From Pseudobdellovibrionaceae bacterium (GTDB lineage Bacteria > Bdellovibrionota > Bdellovibrionia > Bdellovibrionales > Bdellovibrionaceae), in assembly GCA_016785955.1 (NCBI GenBank), contig JAEUWH010000113.1, forward strand, positions 1 through 64,000: a stretch of DNA of 64,000 nucleotides, written 5' to 3'. Both the position numbers and the translations under genes were made by a program. This document shows, in pieces, positions 16,786 to 25,451 of the stretch. Every line of letters begins with the position of its first letter. Position 1 is the stretch's first letter. The notes beneath the pieces were generated by a model that saw only the letters and a program-made list of their open reading frames with translations, was not told the origin of the DNA and made no database searches.

Positions 16786-18348
16786 ATGTTACTAAGTCAC
16801 AAGGCCACATCCTTATTACTAATTCTGCTTGTTGTGCAGAATTTATCACTAGCGCAAAGTGTATCTGAATTTCAAAAGTCGTATCTAGAAAAATATCCCG
16901 AAGCTATGACAGTCAATTTTGTTTCATCTTACTTTAAAAAAGACCAAAAATTTGGTTTTGGGAAGCAAGGTGGTGACCTAGCAAAAGCGCAAGTACTTGA
17001 AAATATACTCGCCTATTTTGATCGTGATGTGCAAGGAGCCTCTACTATAAATTATAAATACGAAGAAGAATTTGCATGTGACCAGATCAGTTTAGTCAAT
17101 ACAGAAGAAACGAAAGAAAAAACTCGCATAAAAACAGCGAATGAACACACTCAAACTATCACAACTGGATCAACTTTTATTTCCAAATCAGTAGCAACCG
17201 CTTCCATTGGCGATTCTGTCGTGCCATATGGATATGCCAGCGGAGCGTATGCTGGTGCCTATGCCTCTCAAGGCACTACCTACAATACTTATCGCAGAAT
17301 TTACAATTATACTCGTGTAACAACTCAATCTGAGTATGAGCGATATCAAGTTAGGCGTGATGTATTGTGTGTGAAAAAATCTAATGTTATCAGAGTTCGC
17401 GCCGAGGTGAGATTTTTTTCCGACAGAATTAAAGAATTTCATCCTGATATTTTGTCAGATTTTATTGAAAACCACACCAGGTGGACTTTAGATAGTTACT
17501 TGGCTACAGTCTCTTCAACCGCAAATCAGCTGAGACTCATTTTAAGAAATCCGTATTTAACTCAGAACTCTCTAGAAGTGAATTTCGGATCGAAAAACAT
17601 CGAAACATTAATTCTAAACATGAACAACCAGTTGAAGTATCTTACTGGCTTTGGAAAATTTAAAAACTTTATAGGTGGCATTCTGTCTGAGGAGGTTATC
17701 TTAAGAATTCAAAAAATTGATCGTGCAATGACAGACTTCACACATTTGCTTTTGAACTTAGAAAAAGGCGCTTTGTATGCGATGAGTGCCGTATCGTCTA
17801 ATGACTTTGACTTAATAGAAGTCATAAGCCACAACACCATTAACGAGCTTTCCGCTGCTGGTTATCGAGTTAAGTTTAATTTGCCTAATAAGATAAAAAA
17901 CTATTCCATGTGCATAGATAGAACTCTTCAAAAAGCAGCTCTTAACGAAGAGATCAAGCGTGAAACTTCGCTAACTGCAAAACAAGTTTTTAAGAAAGCT
18001 CGTGAATCATGGGACTCGCAACAATATCAAGATTTGGTCATGACAATCATAAAAAACGAAGATTTTTACCAGCTACCCGTTGGGATAATGTCTGAATTTC
18101 AAAAGGCTGCTGAGTTTTCTGATAAGTTACCAAAGACCAAAGATATTACAGACGCATGCATTGTTAAGTTTGATAAACAAAAAAAATCGAAAGAGATGCT
18201 TAGTGTATATTCTAAGTTTAAAGATTGTGTCGATAAATATTTGTCGGCATCCAAGAAGTGCTTAGTCTTACCGAATGCACAAGCCTTCCACTATACAGAA
18301 GAGATCTATTTAGATGCGCATATTATCTGTACATCTGAAACTGAATAA
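16786..18348 (+). CDS. Large secreted protein of unknown function
   Basis: 520 residues with ribosome site GCCGGAGGAACT. Signal peptide at 1-23 (ATSLLLILLVVQNLSLA, cleavage before QSV). Residues about 95-200 are Thr/Ser/Tyr-rich with low-complexity stretches (GYASGAYAGAYASQG), followed by a mainly helical C-terminal two thirds with scattered cysteines. No known domain recognised. It stands alone on its strand between mobile-element remnants and another secreted orphan. Probably periplasmic or surface located. Confidence 0.75.
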   Translation: MLLSHKATSLLLILLVVQNLSLAQSVSEFQKSYLEKYPEAMTVNFVSSYFKKDQKFGFGKQGGDLAKAQVLENILAYFDRDVQGASTINYKYEEEFACDQISLVNTEETKEKTRIKTANEHTQTITTGSTFISKSVATASIGDSVVPYGYASGAYAGAYASQGTTYNTYRRIYNYTRVTTQSEYERYQVRRDVLCVKKSNVIRVRAEVRFFSDRIKEFHPDILSDFIENHTRWTLDSYLATVSSTANQLRLILRNPYLTQNSLEVNFGSKNIETLILNMNNQLKYLTGFGKFKNFIGGILSEEVILRIQKIDRAMTDFTHLLLNLEKGALYAMSAVSSNDFDLIEVISHNTINELSAAGYRVKFNLPNKIKNYSMCIDRTLQKAALNEEIKRETSLTAKQVFKKARESWDSQQYQDLVMTIIKNEDFYQLPVGIMSEFQKAAEFSDKLPKTKDITDACIVKFDKQKKSKEMLSVYSKFKDCVDKYLSASKKCLVLPNAQAFHYTEEIYLDAHIICTSETE

Positions 18349-18651
18349 AGAAATGTTGACCATGCATTTTTGACAGTGCTCATTGATTTTATGAGCTTTA
18401 AAGTGGTCAAAAGAAGTGGACTTATCTGGGTTGGTAATGACAAATGACAACAATGATACACAATAAAGACCATGACGAACAGACTCTAGATCTCGCCGGA
18501 TACCTTTGGTGTCAAAATTGGATTGAGCAACAATCGACTCTTAACTTTTATACTTAACCGCGCCTGTTCGATGCCGTTAGTTAGAAAAAAGAATCCTTGA
18601 GACTATTCCCAAGAATATGTTTAAAGTCTTCACCATCAAGTGAGGTTCAAA
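18349..18651. other. Non-coding stretch with a weak hairpin
   Basis: No gene is supported in either direction. A 6-bp inverted repeat GCTCAT...ATGAGC at 18378-18396 lies 30 bp after the preceding stop and is followed by TTTAAAG. It may be a weak terminator. Confidence 0.35.
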
Positions 18652-19140
18652 ATGTTAAATTTTTCTACTTTTTTATTAGTGCTATTCAGTTGTATCAGTC
18701 ATTCAATCGCATATCCTAAATTTCCAGTTCAGAATGGTTTGCCTGCACCATTTCCAGTGACCAAAGAAAACATTTCTTTTAATCTTTTGCCTCACGAGCC
18801 CGGACCAACTTGGGAATGCCAGCATGAGCCCGTACCTAATTTGCCTTATGACTGGCGAGTGAGCTGCTTATCTCAAACATCCAAAGCTAAACTCAGTTTT
18901 CTAGTGCATTTTTTGGTTCGCGTACTGGGACAAAATAACGATATTTTGGAAGTGCTTTATTGGGTCGATGAATACCCATACGCGTTATATGGTCGAACAC
19001 TTCCACAAAGCCACGGCCAATCAACATTAGTGGGATTCCAGCACGGAATTCTTCCCAACAGGATGAGCTTAGGACAATTTGTTCAAAACGGTACGTCTAG
19101 CTTAAATATCCTCTATTCCAGTCAGAAAAGAAAAAAATAA
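18652..19140 (+). CDS. Small secreted protein of unknown function
   Basis: 162 residues from the ATG at 18652, six bases after AAGTGAGG; a GTG 12 bp upstream would overlap that site. Signal peptide at 1-19 (FSTFLLVLFSCISHSIA). The mature protein is Pro-rich near its start (FPVQNGLPAPFPV) and has two cysteines about 15 residues apart (TWECQHE, RVSCLSQ), which may pair in the periplasm. No family recognised. Confidence 0.65.
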   Translation: MLNFSTFLLVLFSCISHSIAYPKFPVQNGLPAPFPVTKENISFNLLPHEPGPTWECQHEPVPNLPYDWRVSCLSQTSKAKLSFLVHFLVRVLGQNNDILEVLYWVDEYPYALYGRTLPQSHGQSTLVGFQHGILPNRMSLGQFVQNGTSSLNILYSSQKRKK

Positions 19141-19166
19141 AAACTGTTTTTTTGGAGTAATAATAG

Positions 19167-19190
19167 GGCCTGCCCTCATTTTCCTAGCCG
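19167..19190 (+). repeat. 24-bp dispersed repeat, copy 1
   Basis: GGCCTGCCCTCATTTTCCTAGCCG recurs at 23146-23169 with two differences, and the ~9 bases before it are also similar (AT-rich). Both copies lie in intergenic DNA flanking the orphan-gene block. Function unknown. Confidence 0.6.
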
Positions 19191-19239
19191 TCGCGAGAAA
19201 ATGCAATTGGTTAGAGCCCGAGAAGCGAGGAGAAGAAAT

Positions 19240-19271
19240 AGAAAAAAGATCCCTCAAGGACGAACCTTGAG
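19240..19271 (-). terminator. Terminator formed by the last codons of the DUF1456 gene
   Basis: On the minus strand CTCAAGG TTCGT CCTTGAG is followed by GGATCTTTTTTCT. The hairpin uses the final codons and the stop (TGA) of the upstream gene, so coding and termination signals overlap. Confidence 0.65.
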
Positions 19272-19712
19272 CTGCAAGCCCTTAAGAAAATATCTCAGGA
19301 TTTGATCCCCACAGGGACGATAATTGGGATGATCCTTCTTACGCATAAGCGCACTCAATTCGGAACGTCCAATTTCGTATTGAGTGGATTTTAAAATCGC
19401 CAGCATATCATCTTCTTTTAACTCAAAAGCCACGCGCAGTTTTTTCAATACCAAATTATTTGTTACGGGAAGTTCAAAAGGCATAGGTGGTTTTGATTCA
19501 TCTTTACCACGTCTGAAATAAATCAACCCATCCAGAAATTGCGCCATGACTTGATCAGAGCACTTGAGATAATTAACATGTTCATCACTCAAAAGCATTT
19601 TTTGCATATCAGCCAAAGACACCGCTCCACCCGCCAGGGCGATTATGTCTACTAACTTTTGGTCGTTAACATTTAAAATATAGCGAAGACTTCGCATTAC
19701 ATCATTACTCAT
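19254..19712 (-). CDS. DUF1456 (YehS-like) family protein
   Basis: 152 residues. It is built of two repeats, each a short helical module: DVMRSLRYILNVNDQKLVDI in the first and NLVLKKLRVAFELKEDDMLAI in the second. Both repeats end in a C-D-Q/D-x-x-L-x-x-FL-GL motif (KCSDQVMAQFLDGLI, PCGDQILRYFLKGLQ), and the linker FRRGKDES is typical of YehS. Function of the family is not established. ATG at 19710-19712 preferred; another ATG lies one codon upstream. The stop codon lies inside the terminator hairpin. Confidence 0.85.
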   Translation of the reverse strand: MSNDVMRSLRYILNVNDQKLVDIIALAGGAVSLADMQKMLLSDEHVNYLKCSDQVMAQFLDGLIYFRRGKDESKPPMPFELPVTNNLVLKKLRVAFELKEDDMLAILKSTQYEIGRSELSALMRKKDHPNYRPCGDQILRYFLKGLQLKVRP

Positions 19713-19806
19713 CATTACTTACCTTATTGCTCACCTTGTTGCCTACCTTTATCAAAAAAGTATTCCTTACCCAAGCTAAATATGGGCACACAATGCTGAA
19801 ATAGGC

Positions 19807-21096
19807 TTACCCCTTAATGTTGCGATTTCTAAATGATTGTAATTTTGGGATCGTCACAAATACATAATCGCCACTGCGTTCACGTGCCACCCCTTCGGAA
19901 ATAATGGGATGATCGAAAGGAAATTCTTCACGCAAGGTCTGCGCCGAATTCGTGGTGATTTTTTTGCCGTCTTCGTCTTGAATTTCCTGATTAAACTGCC
20001 GCTGCGTTGAAATTGCGGCTTTGTCCTTTTGAATAACCACCTGAACATTTTCCTTCTCATGTTCAGGCACGTAGGCCTTCAGAACGTAGAAATGTCGGTT
20101 TTCGCTGAGTTCACTGCCTCGATCCTGCACCTTATAGAACGGATCATCCTCTTTTCCCACATATTTCGATGAGGCCATCAGAAACTCTCGGTGCTGCTGC
20201 GCCAGTTCCTTTGCAAAACTCCGTGCTTGAATCTGAAGGGAAACCTTGTTGTTGATCTCGTTTTTCTGATAGATCGAATCAAACCCTCGTTTTTGACTGC
20301 GCAAACGATCCTCGTTCGCACCTTTACTGTCAATATAACGTTGCGAATACTCGTCATTCATTCGCTGCTCACGCTTTTCCAAAGTCGCTTTCTGCTCAGC
20401 AAGCTGCTTTTTATGAGCCTCCTCAAGTTTCTTTTCTTGCGCATTTAAATGTATTTTTTTCTCTTCGATTTTTTTATTACCGGTCCGATCGACACGCTCG
20501 TAACGTTGAGTGATATCTTCGCGTAGCTCGTTTTCGGCCCGTAAACCTCGATCCCGCTCACTTTTTACTTGATTTTCATTATTCGCTCGAACTTCGTTCA
20601 AGTTTGCATCCTGTCGCGCACGAGTTTTAGAAACTTGCTCACGATATTTCTGCGTCATTTTTTGATACTCGTCATTCGCACGTGATTTATTCTGCTCTAA
20701 TCGTGACTCCGATTTCGCCTCTTGCTCTGCTAGCTTTTGCTTATAGGTGGCATTGGTCACTTCTATTTTTTCATTACGTGATGACTGCGTGCTATCTAGC
20801 TTCTTTTTATAGCTGGCCTCAAGATCCTTTAATTCTTGCTGACTGCGACCGACAATCGCCTCGCGCTGCTGCTGAGCTTTCTCGACGATTTGCTTTTGTG
20901 ACGAATTAATATGATTGATAGCCGCTTCTTGATTTTCTTGAAGACTTTCTTTTTTCTGATCGTAATGAGATGCGATCGCATCCATTTCCTTTTCTTTAGA
21001 CTCCACCAATTTACGTTTCTTTTCTTGGTAGTCCACTTGAATATCATTCAATTGAGTATTATAGCGATTACGCTCTTTCGAAGGATCGACAGCCAT
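19807..21096 (-). CDS. Coiled-coil protein with C-terminal Hsp20-like domain
   Basis: 429 residues. Residues about 5-300 are almost unbroken coiled coil, extremely rich in Lys, Glu, Gln and Arg and free of prolines after residue 5. The last ~120 residues look like an alpha-crystallin/Hsp20 beta-sandwich: FYVLKAYVPEHEKENVQVVI, KAAISTQRQFNQE, then LREEFPFDHPI and GDYVFVTIPKL, matching the order E-xP-GV, L-xI, F-xLP and G-x-L-xI-xIPK. No signal peptide. This combination is unusual; a scaffold or chaperone role is inferred. Confidence 0.72.
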   Translation of the reverse strand: MAVDPSKERNRYNTQLNDIQVDYQEKKRKLVESKEKEMDAIASHYDQKKESLQENQEAAINHINSSQKQIVEKAQQQREAIVGRSQQELKDLEASYKKKLDSTQSSRNEKIEVTNATYKQKLAEQEAKSESRLEQNKSRANDEYQKMTQKYREQVSKTRARQDANLNEVRANNENQVKSERDRGLRAENELREDITQRYERVDRTGNKKIEEKKIHLNAQEKKLEEAHKKQLAEQKATLEKREQRMNDEYSQRYIDSKGANEDRLRSQKRGFDSIYQKNEINNKVSLQIQARSFAKELAQQHREFLMASSKYVGKEDDPFYKVQDRGSELSENRHFYVLKAYVPEHEKENVQVVIQKDKAAISTQRQFNQEIQDEDGKKITTNSAQTLREEFPFDHPIISEGVARERSGDYVFVTIPKLQSFRNRNIKG

Positions 21097-21115
21097 ACCA
21101 CAATAGTAACAAAGA

Positions 21116-21466
21116 TTATTTGTTTTCTAAAGTTACAGGTGCCACCGACGCCTCAGTCTTTACTTTAGGATTAGGACAATAGTCCTTATAAGAGGTGCGG
21201 CCGCGACAGCGCCACGTTGCTATATAGCGAACATGCTCGTTCGGTTGAACCGTGTGGTAACCACGGTATTGTTCGGGGTCCAGTGTGGAAATAACGATTC
21301 GCTGGCCTATTTCCTCTGGGGGTGTCGACTGAACACTCAGGGTGGGATCGATCGACTTATCTGCCTCCGAATAAGTTGTAATCTCGAGTTCAAAAACGCG
21401 GTACTCGGCCCAACACGGCTGCTTTAAAAGTAAAAATAGAAATACCCATAAAAAAGGCCGAAACAT
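21116..21466 (-). CDS. Small secreted protein of unknown function
   Basis: 116 residues with a clear signal peptide (FLWVFLFLLLKQPCWA, cleavage before EYRVF near residue 21). The mature part is beta-rich, with two cysteines in WRCRGRTSYKDYCPNP near the end that could pair. The sequence is conserved-looking but no family is recognised. It ends 20 bp upstream of the coiled-coil gene on the same strand, so the two may form one transcript. Confidence 0.65.
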   Translation of the reverse strand: MFRPFLWVFLFLLLKQPCWAEYRVFELEITTYSEADKSIDPTLSVQSTPPEEIGQRIVISTLDPEQYRGYHTVQPNEHVRYIATWRCRGRTSYKDYCPNPKVKTEASVAPVTLENK

Positions 21467-21495
21467 CTATGATTTCTATCGGCCGTAGCTGGCGA

Positions 21496-21744
21496 TTACT
21501 TAATATTCAGAAGGTATTTAATTTCCTTAGATAGAAAGCCTAAACGATCGCTCAGATCACGTAAAACCATTGCATTCTCTTGCAATTGATCCACTTCCGA
21601 ACGCGTGCTCAAAGGAAAATCAGACATTTCATTATACACTATGCTTTGCGTACAAAATTCACTCGATAAAGCATTCACTGAAGATACATTGACTAACTCA
21701 CTCGATTTTTCACTAACGTTCACTGAGTAAAGTTCCGTTTTCAT
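21496..21744 (-). CDS. Small Ser-rich cytoplasmic protein
   Basis: 82 residues from the ATG at 21742-21744, preceded by GAGGTG. The first half is Ser/Val-rich (NVSEKSSELVNVSSVNALSS); the second half is a predicted helix with heptad-like leucines (ENAMVLRDLSDRLGFLSKEI). No signal peptide, no family recognised. It lies 29 bp upstream of the small secreted protein gene on the same strand. Confidence 0.55.
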   Translation of the reverse strand: MKTELYSVNVSEKSSELVNVSSVNALSSEFCTQSIVYNEMSDFPLSTRSEVDQLQENAMVLRDLSDRLGFLSKEIKYLLNIK

Positions 21745-21912
21745 TGTCACCTCATTATCGACTACGTGCATGTTTCATTCACAATTCAAAAGTCCAGATA
21801 CACACAGAGGCTCTAGACTTTTTTTAAGCGCATTAGTCTAGTCTAGCTCAAATTTTCAGCATTTCTCAATAGAAATTTTAAAAAAATTTTTTGTATTTCC
21901 GCAGAGGCTTTT

Positions 21913-22542
21913 CTAATATTCGCAAGTCAGCGATTTCTTGTCGGTTTGTGCAATTTCTAAGCGATCGCTTTGGCTGGCAAGATAAGTCCCCATCACGCTG
22001 GCATCCGCATCTTTATGCTTTAATCCCAACACATGACCGAGTTCATGGATCACCAGAGCTTGCAAATTGATTTTACTAGGACCTTTGTTATTAAGAGCCA
22101 GATCATAATATTCGAAATCCTTGGCATTAATTCGAATATCTGCCTCTTTAATCGCGTCACCTAACCAATAGACACTTGTACGAGCCTGCTCTGTAGTTTT
22201 ATTTGCTTCCCAGCTAGAGTAAAAATAGATCACATTTTCAGAGTCTTTCATGGACAGAATCGGTCCGCGAACGATCTGATCTTTAGAAATCGAGACTATC
22301 TTCTTCCCATAGGACTTATTCCAAGTTTCTGCCGCCGCAATCAAGGCATCATGATATTGAGGTGGCACGGATTCATGTAATTTCATCACCACCGGCAGCT
22401 GCCCCTTCCACGAGATACGCTCGCCATACACATTTTGCACAAACCCGCACTCTTCCTGCGACTTAGGCGCACACGCCGGCACTAGCGCCAACAAGGCAAG
22501 AGAAACAGCTATTACAATAATAGATTTAGTCCATCTACACAT
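21913..22542 (-). CDS. Matrixin-like zinc metalloprotease lipoprotein
   Basis: 209 residues. N-terminal signal with lipobox LVPAC (lipidated Cys at about 24), so it should be membrane anchored in the periplasm or on the surface. The catalytic zinc motif is VIHELGHVLGLKHKDADASV, with three His and the catalytic Glu, followed by the Met-turn residue in SVMGTY, as in M10 matrixins and related metzincins. Upstream the DALIAAAETWNKSYG helix is also typical of matrixin-like bacterial proteins. No prodomain is seen. A role in degrading prey or matrix protein would fit a predator but is speculation. Confidence 0.82.
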   Translation of the reverse strand: MCRWTKSIIVIAVSLALLALVPACAPKSQEECGFVQNVYGERISWKGQLPVVMKLHESVPPQYHDALIAAAETWNKSYGKKIVSISKDQIVRGPILSMKDSENVIYFYSSWEANKTTEQARTSVYWLGDAIKEADIRINAKDFEYYDLALNNKGPSKINLQALVIHELGHVLGLKHKDADASVMGTYLASQSDRLEIAQTDKKSLTCEY

Positions 22543-22788
22543 TCAATAGACTCTATCGCAATCACAGTACCAATATGATATAGCCACAGACCATCCACCA
22601 TAAGCCATTAGAACAACAACGCTTTTGCTGAAATTCCAAATGCCCCACCAAAATCGTCTACTTTTGAGATTTCCATTCAAAAACTATACAAAGTCATGTA
22701 ACCTACTGGAATAAATAGACTTTACCTGTCTCAACATTAGACACTCTGAATGAACCTAGAACGGCTCAAAAAAAAGACGAGCCTGGTG

Positions 22789-22808
22789 AGAGGACTTTTT
22801 CGTCCTCT
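22789..22808. terminator. Hairpin AGAGGAC/GTCCTCT
   Basis: Seven-bp perfect stem with loop TTTTTC. A run of eight A lies 15 bp to the left, so a transcript on the minus strand would have a U-run nearby but not adjacent. Could be a terminator remnant. Confidence 0.35.
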
Positions 22809-22842
22809 TCCAGTTAAGATTGGATTCTTTGGAAGGTATTTT

Positions 22843-22883
22843 GTTTCTCTCTCGAGAGCGTCATGATCATGACTGAGAGAAAC
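22843..22883. repeat. Nested inverted repeat
   Basis: GTTTCTCTC and GAGAGAAAC are perfect 9-bp arms. The interior holds two further palindromes, CTCTCGAGAG and TCATGATCATGA. The arrangement resembles a protein-binding or element-end site; no gene depends on it visibly. Confidence 0.5.
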
Positions 22884-23145
22884 TGGCAGGTCTTGCGGAT
22901 GTTATAAAGCAAGACACTTGCCAACTTTCAATACATAGACAAATCAAGTGGTTAGCCCGATGGTGTCGTTTATAGTCCAGTAACTCCTTGAAAACACCCT
23001 GGTCTTTGGTGCTGGTTTGCCTCTCGAGCCTACCTAAGAAACTCCATAAATTTCGCTTATTTATATCAAATTTTGTTATAGTATAGATCAGCAAATGCCA
23101 GCCTAAGGACTGGCTCGCTCTGATGATTTCACGTTGAAATATTAT

Positions 23146-23169
23146 GGCCTGTCCTCATTTGCCTAGCCG
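23146..23169 (+). repeat. 24-bp dispersed repeat, copy 2
   Basis: GGCCTGTCCTCATTTGCCTAGCCG, same orientation as the copy at 19167-19190 with two mismatches. It lies in non-coding DNA just downstream of the next minus-strand gene. Confidence 0.6.
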
Positions 23170-23260
23170 GACTCACCAACGAGAACAGAGGCATGCTTGA
23201 AATAACAACCGCATTTGGCAACATCGCAACCTGAACCAAGAGGCCAATACCTATAAAGTG

Positions 23261-23719
23261 CTAAAGAATCGTCTTAAATGTCTCGACACCAGGCCGCGCT
23301 TTATCTTGGCAGTTATTTGGCGTGTATTGATATTTGATTACCAGCGAGTTCCTGCTGTCATGAACATATCGATTATTTCCATCCAATACGAATCTAAGTT
23401 CAAATTTGCTCAGTATCGTGACCCCGCACGTTTTAACATAATTTAAATAATCGCCCTGCACAGTAACGAAAGTTCCTTTGTTCGTTGCCTCAATTCGCTG
23501 AATCGCGAACAAATCATCAATAGTTTGATTTCTTATATACACCCGCTGGTCTTCAGATCCTAGCCTCATCATACGAAGCTCTTTAAAGCAGATCTGTAAA
23601 GGCATAACCCCGTTGGTGTTACTATTCTCGAAACAATAATTCGTTGATGCAGAGTGAGCGATAACGGCGAAACCAGATGTTAAAAAGATACAAAGAATAT
23701 ATTTAAGCGTCCTAACCAT
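23261..23719 (-). CDS. Small secreted protein of unknown function
   Basis: 152 residues from the ATG at 23717-23719, preceded by AAGGACGG; the frame is open further upstream but that part has no ribosome site. Signal peptide at 1-23 (YILCIFLTSGFAVIAHS). The mature part has four cysteines (in NYCFEN, QICFKE, KTCGVT, NNCQDK) and beta-strand character, so one or two disulfides are plausible. No family recognised. Confidence 0.65.
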   Translation of the reverse strand: MVRTLKYILCIFLTSGFAVIAHSASTNYCFENSNTNGVMPLQICFKELRMMRLGSEDQRVYIRNQTIDDLFAIQRIEATNKGTFVTVQGDYLNYVKTCGVTILSKFELRFVLDGNNRYVHDSRNSLVIKYQYTPNNCQDKARPGVETFKTIL

Positions 23720-23845
23720 ACGCAATTCCGTCCTTAGTTTAGGATGTAATACCATTTGAAAAATCGTACAAGTAGAATCTATTGACCTTGCTTTTGGGCA
23801 CTGTAATCTTAACAAAGTATCAACATCGATCCACAAGGAGATTGC

Positions 23846-24406
23846 ATGAAATCGTTAGTAATCTTGTTAACAGGCATGTCGTTAATGCTTTTAACTCAAT
23901 GTAAAAGCAACCCTCATAAAGCGGAAAAAATTGAAACAGAGATCAAAAATCACGGTCAAGTTTCAGGAGACACCGCCGTTGGCGTAAAGGATGGTAACCT
24001 TGTAGTTCAAAAGAAAGTTCAAATGAACGAAGAGTTACGACGTTTGCAAATCGAAGTTTACGAAATGGAAGACCGCGTGTACGGCAATCGTAAATATGGA
24101 TCACTCGGCCTGTATGGCGTTCTACGCCAATGCCGAAGTGATCTGTCTGATCCAAAATTTGGCGGTGATGGTAAATTGAAATGGACTGAACCTATGGATC
24201 GCATCACCGACAAAGAAGACGATTTTAAAATAGGTCTCGACGAAAAAGACAAACTAGTGGGCGTCAGCGAAGAATTCCTAAAAGACCGTTTAGATCGTTT
24301 TAAAGGCTATAAAAAAGTATTAATGTCTCGCGAAGATGAATACGAAGAAAAAGTACAAATCTGCAAAGCCGAAATGCGCTCGAAACAACAAGCGAAATCG
24401 AACTGA
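23846..24406 (+). CDS. Lipoprotein with charged helical body
   Basis: 186 residues. Ribosome site AAGGAG, lipoprotein signal with lipobox LLTQC (Cys at 19). The mature protein is highly charged and mostly helical, with a likely coiled coil at 55-75 (ELRRLQIEVYEMEDRVYG) and a conserved-looking central part (YGVLRQCRSDLSDPKFGG). A periplasmic envelope protein is likely; no named family is recognised. It converges on hslO with a small hairpin between. Confidence 0.72.
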   Translation: MKSLVILLTGMSLMLLTQCKSNPHKAEKIETEIKNHGQVSGDTAVGVKDGNLVVQKKVQMNEELRRLQIEVYEMEDRVYGNRKYGSLGLYGVLRQCRSDLSDPKFGGDGKLKWTEPMDRITDKEDDFKIGLDEKDKLVGVSEEFLKDRLDRFKGYKKVLMSREDEYEEKVQICKAEMRSKQQAKSN

Positions 24407-24413
24407 AATCAAA

Positions 24414-24436
24414 GAAACCAAAAAAATATTGGTTTC
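24414..24436. terminator. Hairpin between convergent genes
   Basis: GAAACCAA and TTGGTTTC, an 8-bp perfect stem with loop AAAAATA. It lies between the lipoprotein gene and hslO, which point at each other, so it may terminate both, although no long T-run follows. Confidence 0.4.
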
Positions 24437-24455
24437 AACCTTGCGCAAAGAAAAG

Positions 24456-25409
24456 CTAATTTAAAGTTTGTCGATAGAGTTTGTTTTTAATTTCCGTCAA
24501 CTTTTCTGGCAACACATCGTATGGCTTACCGCACATCTGACACATCACTTGGGCGGTTTCTTTATTGGCGATCATGTCATCCAACTCTTGAATACCCAAA
24601 GTTTCCAATGCTCGCAAAACACGATCTTCATTACATGGACAGTAATAGTTAATGGGATAATTGTGATCTAGTTCCGTAAAATCGATGCCCTTTAAATACG
24701 GCTTAACAAATTCTACAACATTACCGCCTTTTAAAATCTCTTCCGAAATTGAGGACTTCACATCTTGAGAGTTTTTCAAAAGAATATCCACGACATCATC
24801 TTCAACACCAGGCATAACCTCGACCAACACACCACCTGCCGATTGAACTTTACCATAGGTATCTAGATACACTCCCAATGAAATGATGGAGCGAATCTGG
24901 TGCGATTGAATTAAATAATGACCAATATCTTCTCCGATTTCAGAGCTAACCAATTCTACGGTTCCATGTGCGGGCTGCTTCTGAAATGGGATATGCCGAG
25001 TGACCGACAACACACCGCTGCCAATGTGTTCTTTTAAGCTTAAACCGGGAACATACTGAGCCGGTTCGAAATATGTGTGCGGAGTATACCCACGCACCTG
25101 CCCCTCGAAATGAGCTTCGGCATAGACTCGTCCCATAGGGCCGTCTCCGCGAACGTATAGTCCCACTTGTTGTTTTTCTTTCAGGTGGCTTGCCAATAAT
25201 AAGGCGCCCACCATGGCCCGACCGACTGCTATTGTCGGCAATGGGTTGGTATTTTGGATTCGCTGCATTTCACGCACAACCTCGGTCGCATTCACGGCCG
25301 ATGCACGAATGGTAAAATCATTTGAAACAAAACGGTGAACTCTTTCCATGAAGATTGAGTCAAACATTTTTTTAAATTTCTGTCCATAGCTAATTTCGGT
25401 TGAAACCAT
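24456..25409 (-). CDS. hslO: Redox-regulated chaperone Hsp33
   Basis: About 317 residues. Hsp33 holds unfolded proteins under oxidative stress, activated when its zinc-bound cysteines oxidise. The zinc cysteines are present as CPC (about residues 257-259) and MCQMC (about 290-293). The core carries family blocks IAVGRAMVGALLLASHLK, VRGDGPMGRVYAEAHFEGQV and VRGYTPH. ATG at 25407-25409 lies downstream of AGAGG; a TTG one codon upstream is the alternative. A ~20-residue N-terminal extension precedes the usual start near MERVHRF. Divergent from the phosphatase gene 40 bp away. Confidence 0.92.
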   Translation of the reverse strand: MVSTEISYGQKFKKMFDSIFMERVHRFVSNDFTIRASAVNATEVVREMQRIQNTNPLPTIAVGRAMVGALLLASHLKEKQQVGLYVRGDGPMGRVYAEAHFEGQVRGYTPHTYFEPAQYVPGLSLKEHIGSGVLSVTRHIPFQKQPAHGTVELVSSEIGEDIGHYLIQSHQIRSIISLGVYLDTYGKVQSAGGVLVEVMPGVEDDVVDILLKNSQDVKSSISEEILKGGNVVEFVKPYLKGIDFTELDHNYPINYYCPCNEDRVLRALETLGIQELDDMIANKETAQVMCQMCGKPYDVLPEKLTEIKNKLYRQTLN

Positions 25410-25451
25410 CAACGAGTGCCTCTAAAATAAAGCGACACGCCGAGGTTTTGA

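Larger units (their letters stand above)
22543..23260. other. Long intergenic region with inverted repeats
   Basis: No gene is convincingly supported across about 700 bp. It holds a hairpin at 22789-22808, a nested inverted repeat at 22843-22883 and the second copy of the dispersed repeat at 23146-23169. A minus-strand frame at 22867-23094 lacks a ribosome site and protein-like composition. Remnants of a mobile element are possible. Confidence 0.5.

Noticed and set aside
22867-23094. Minus-strand 75-codon frame
   Set aside because: No ribosome site, odd composition, overlaps the inverted-repeat region; looks like chance.
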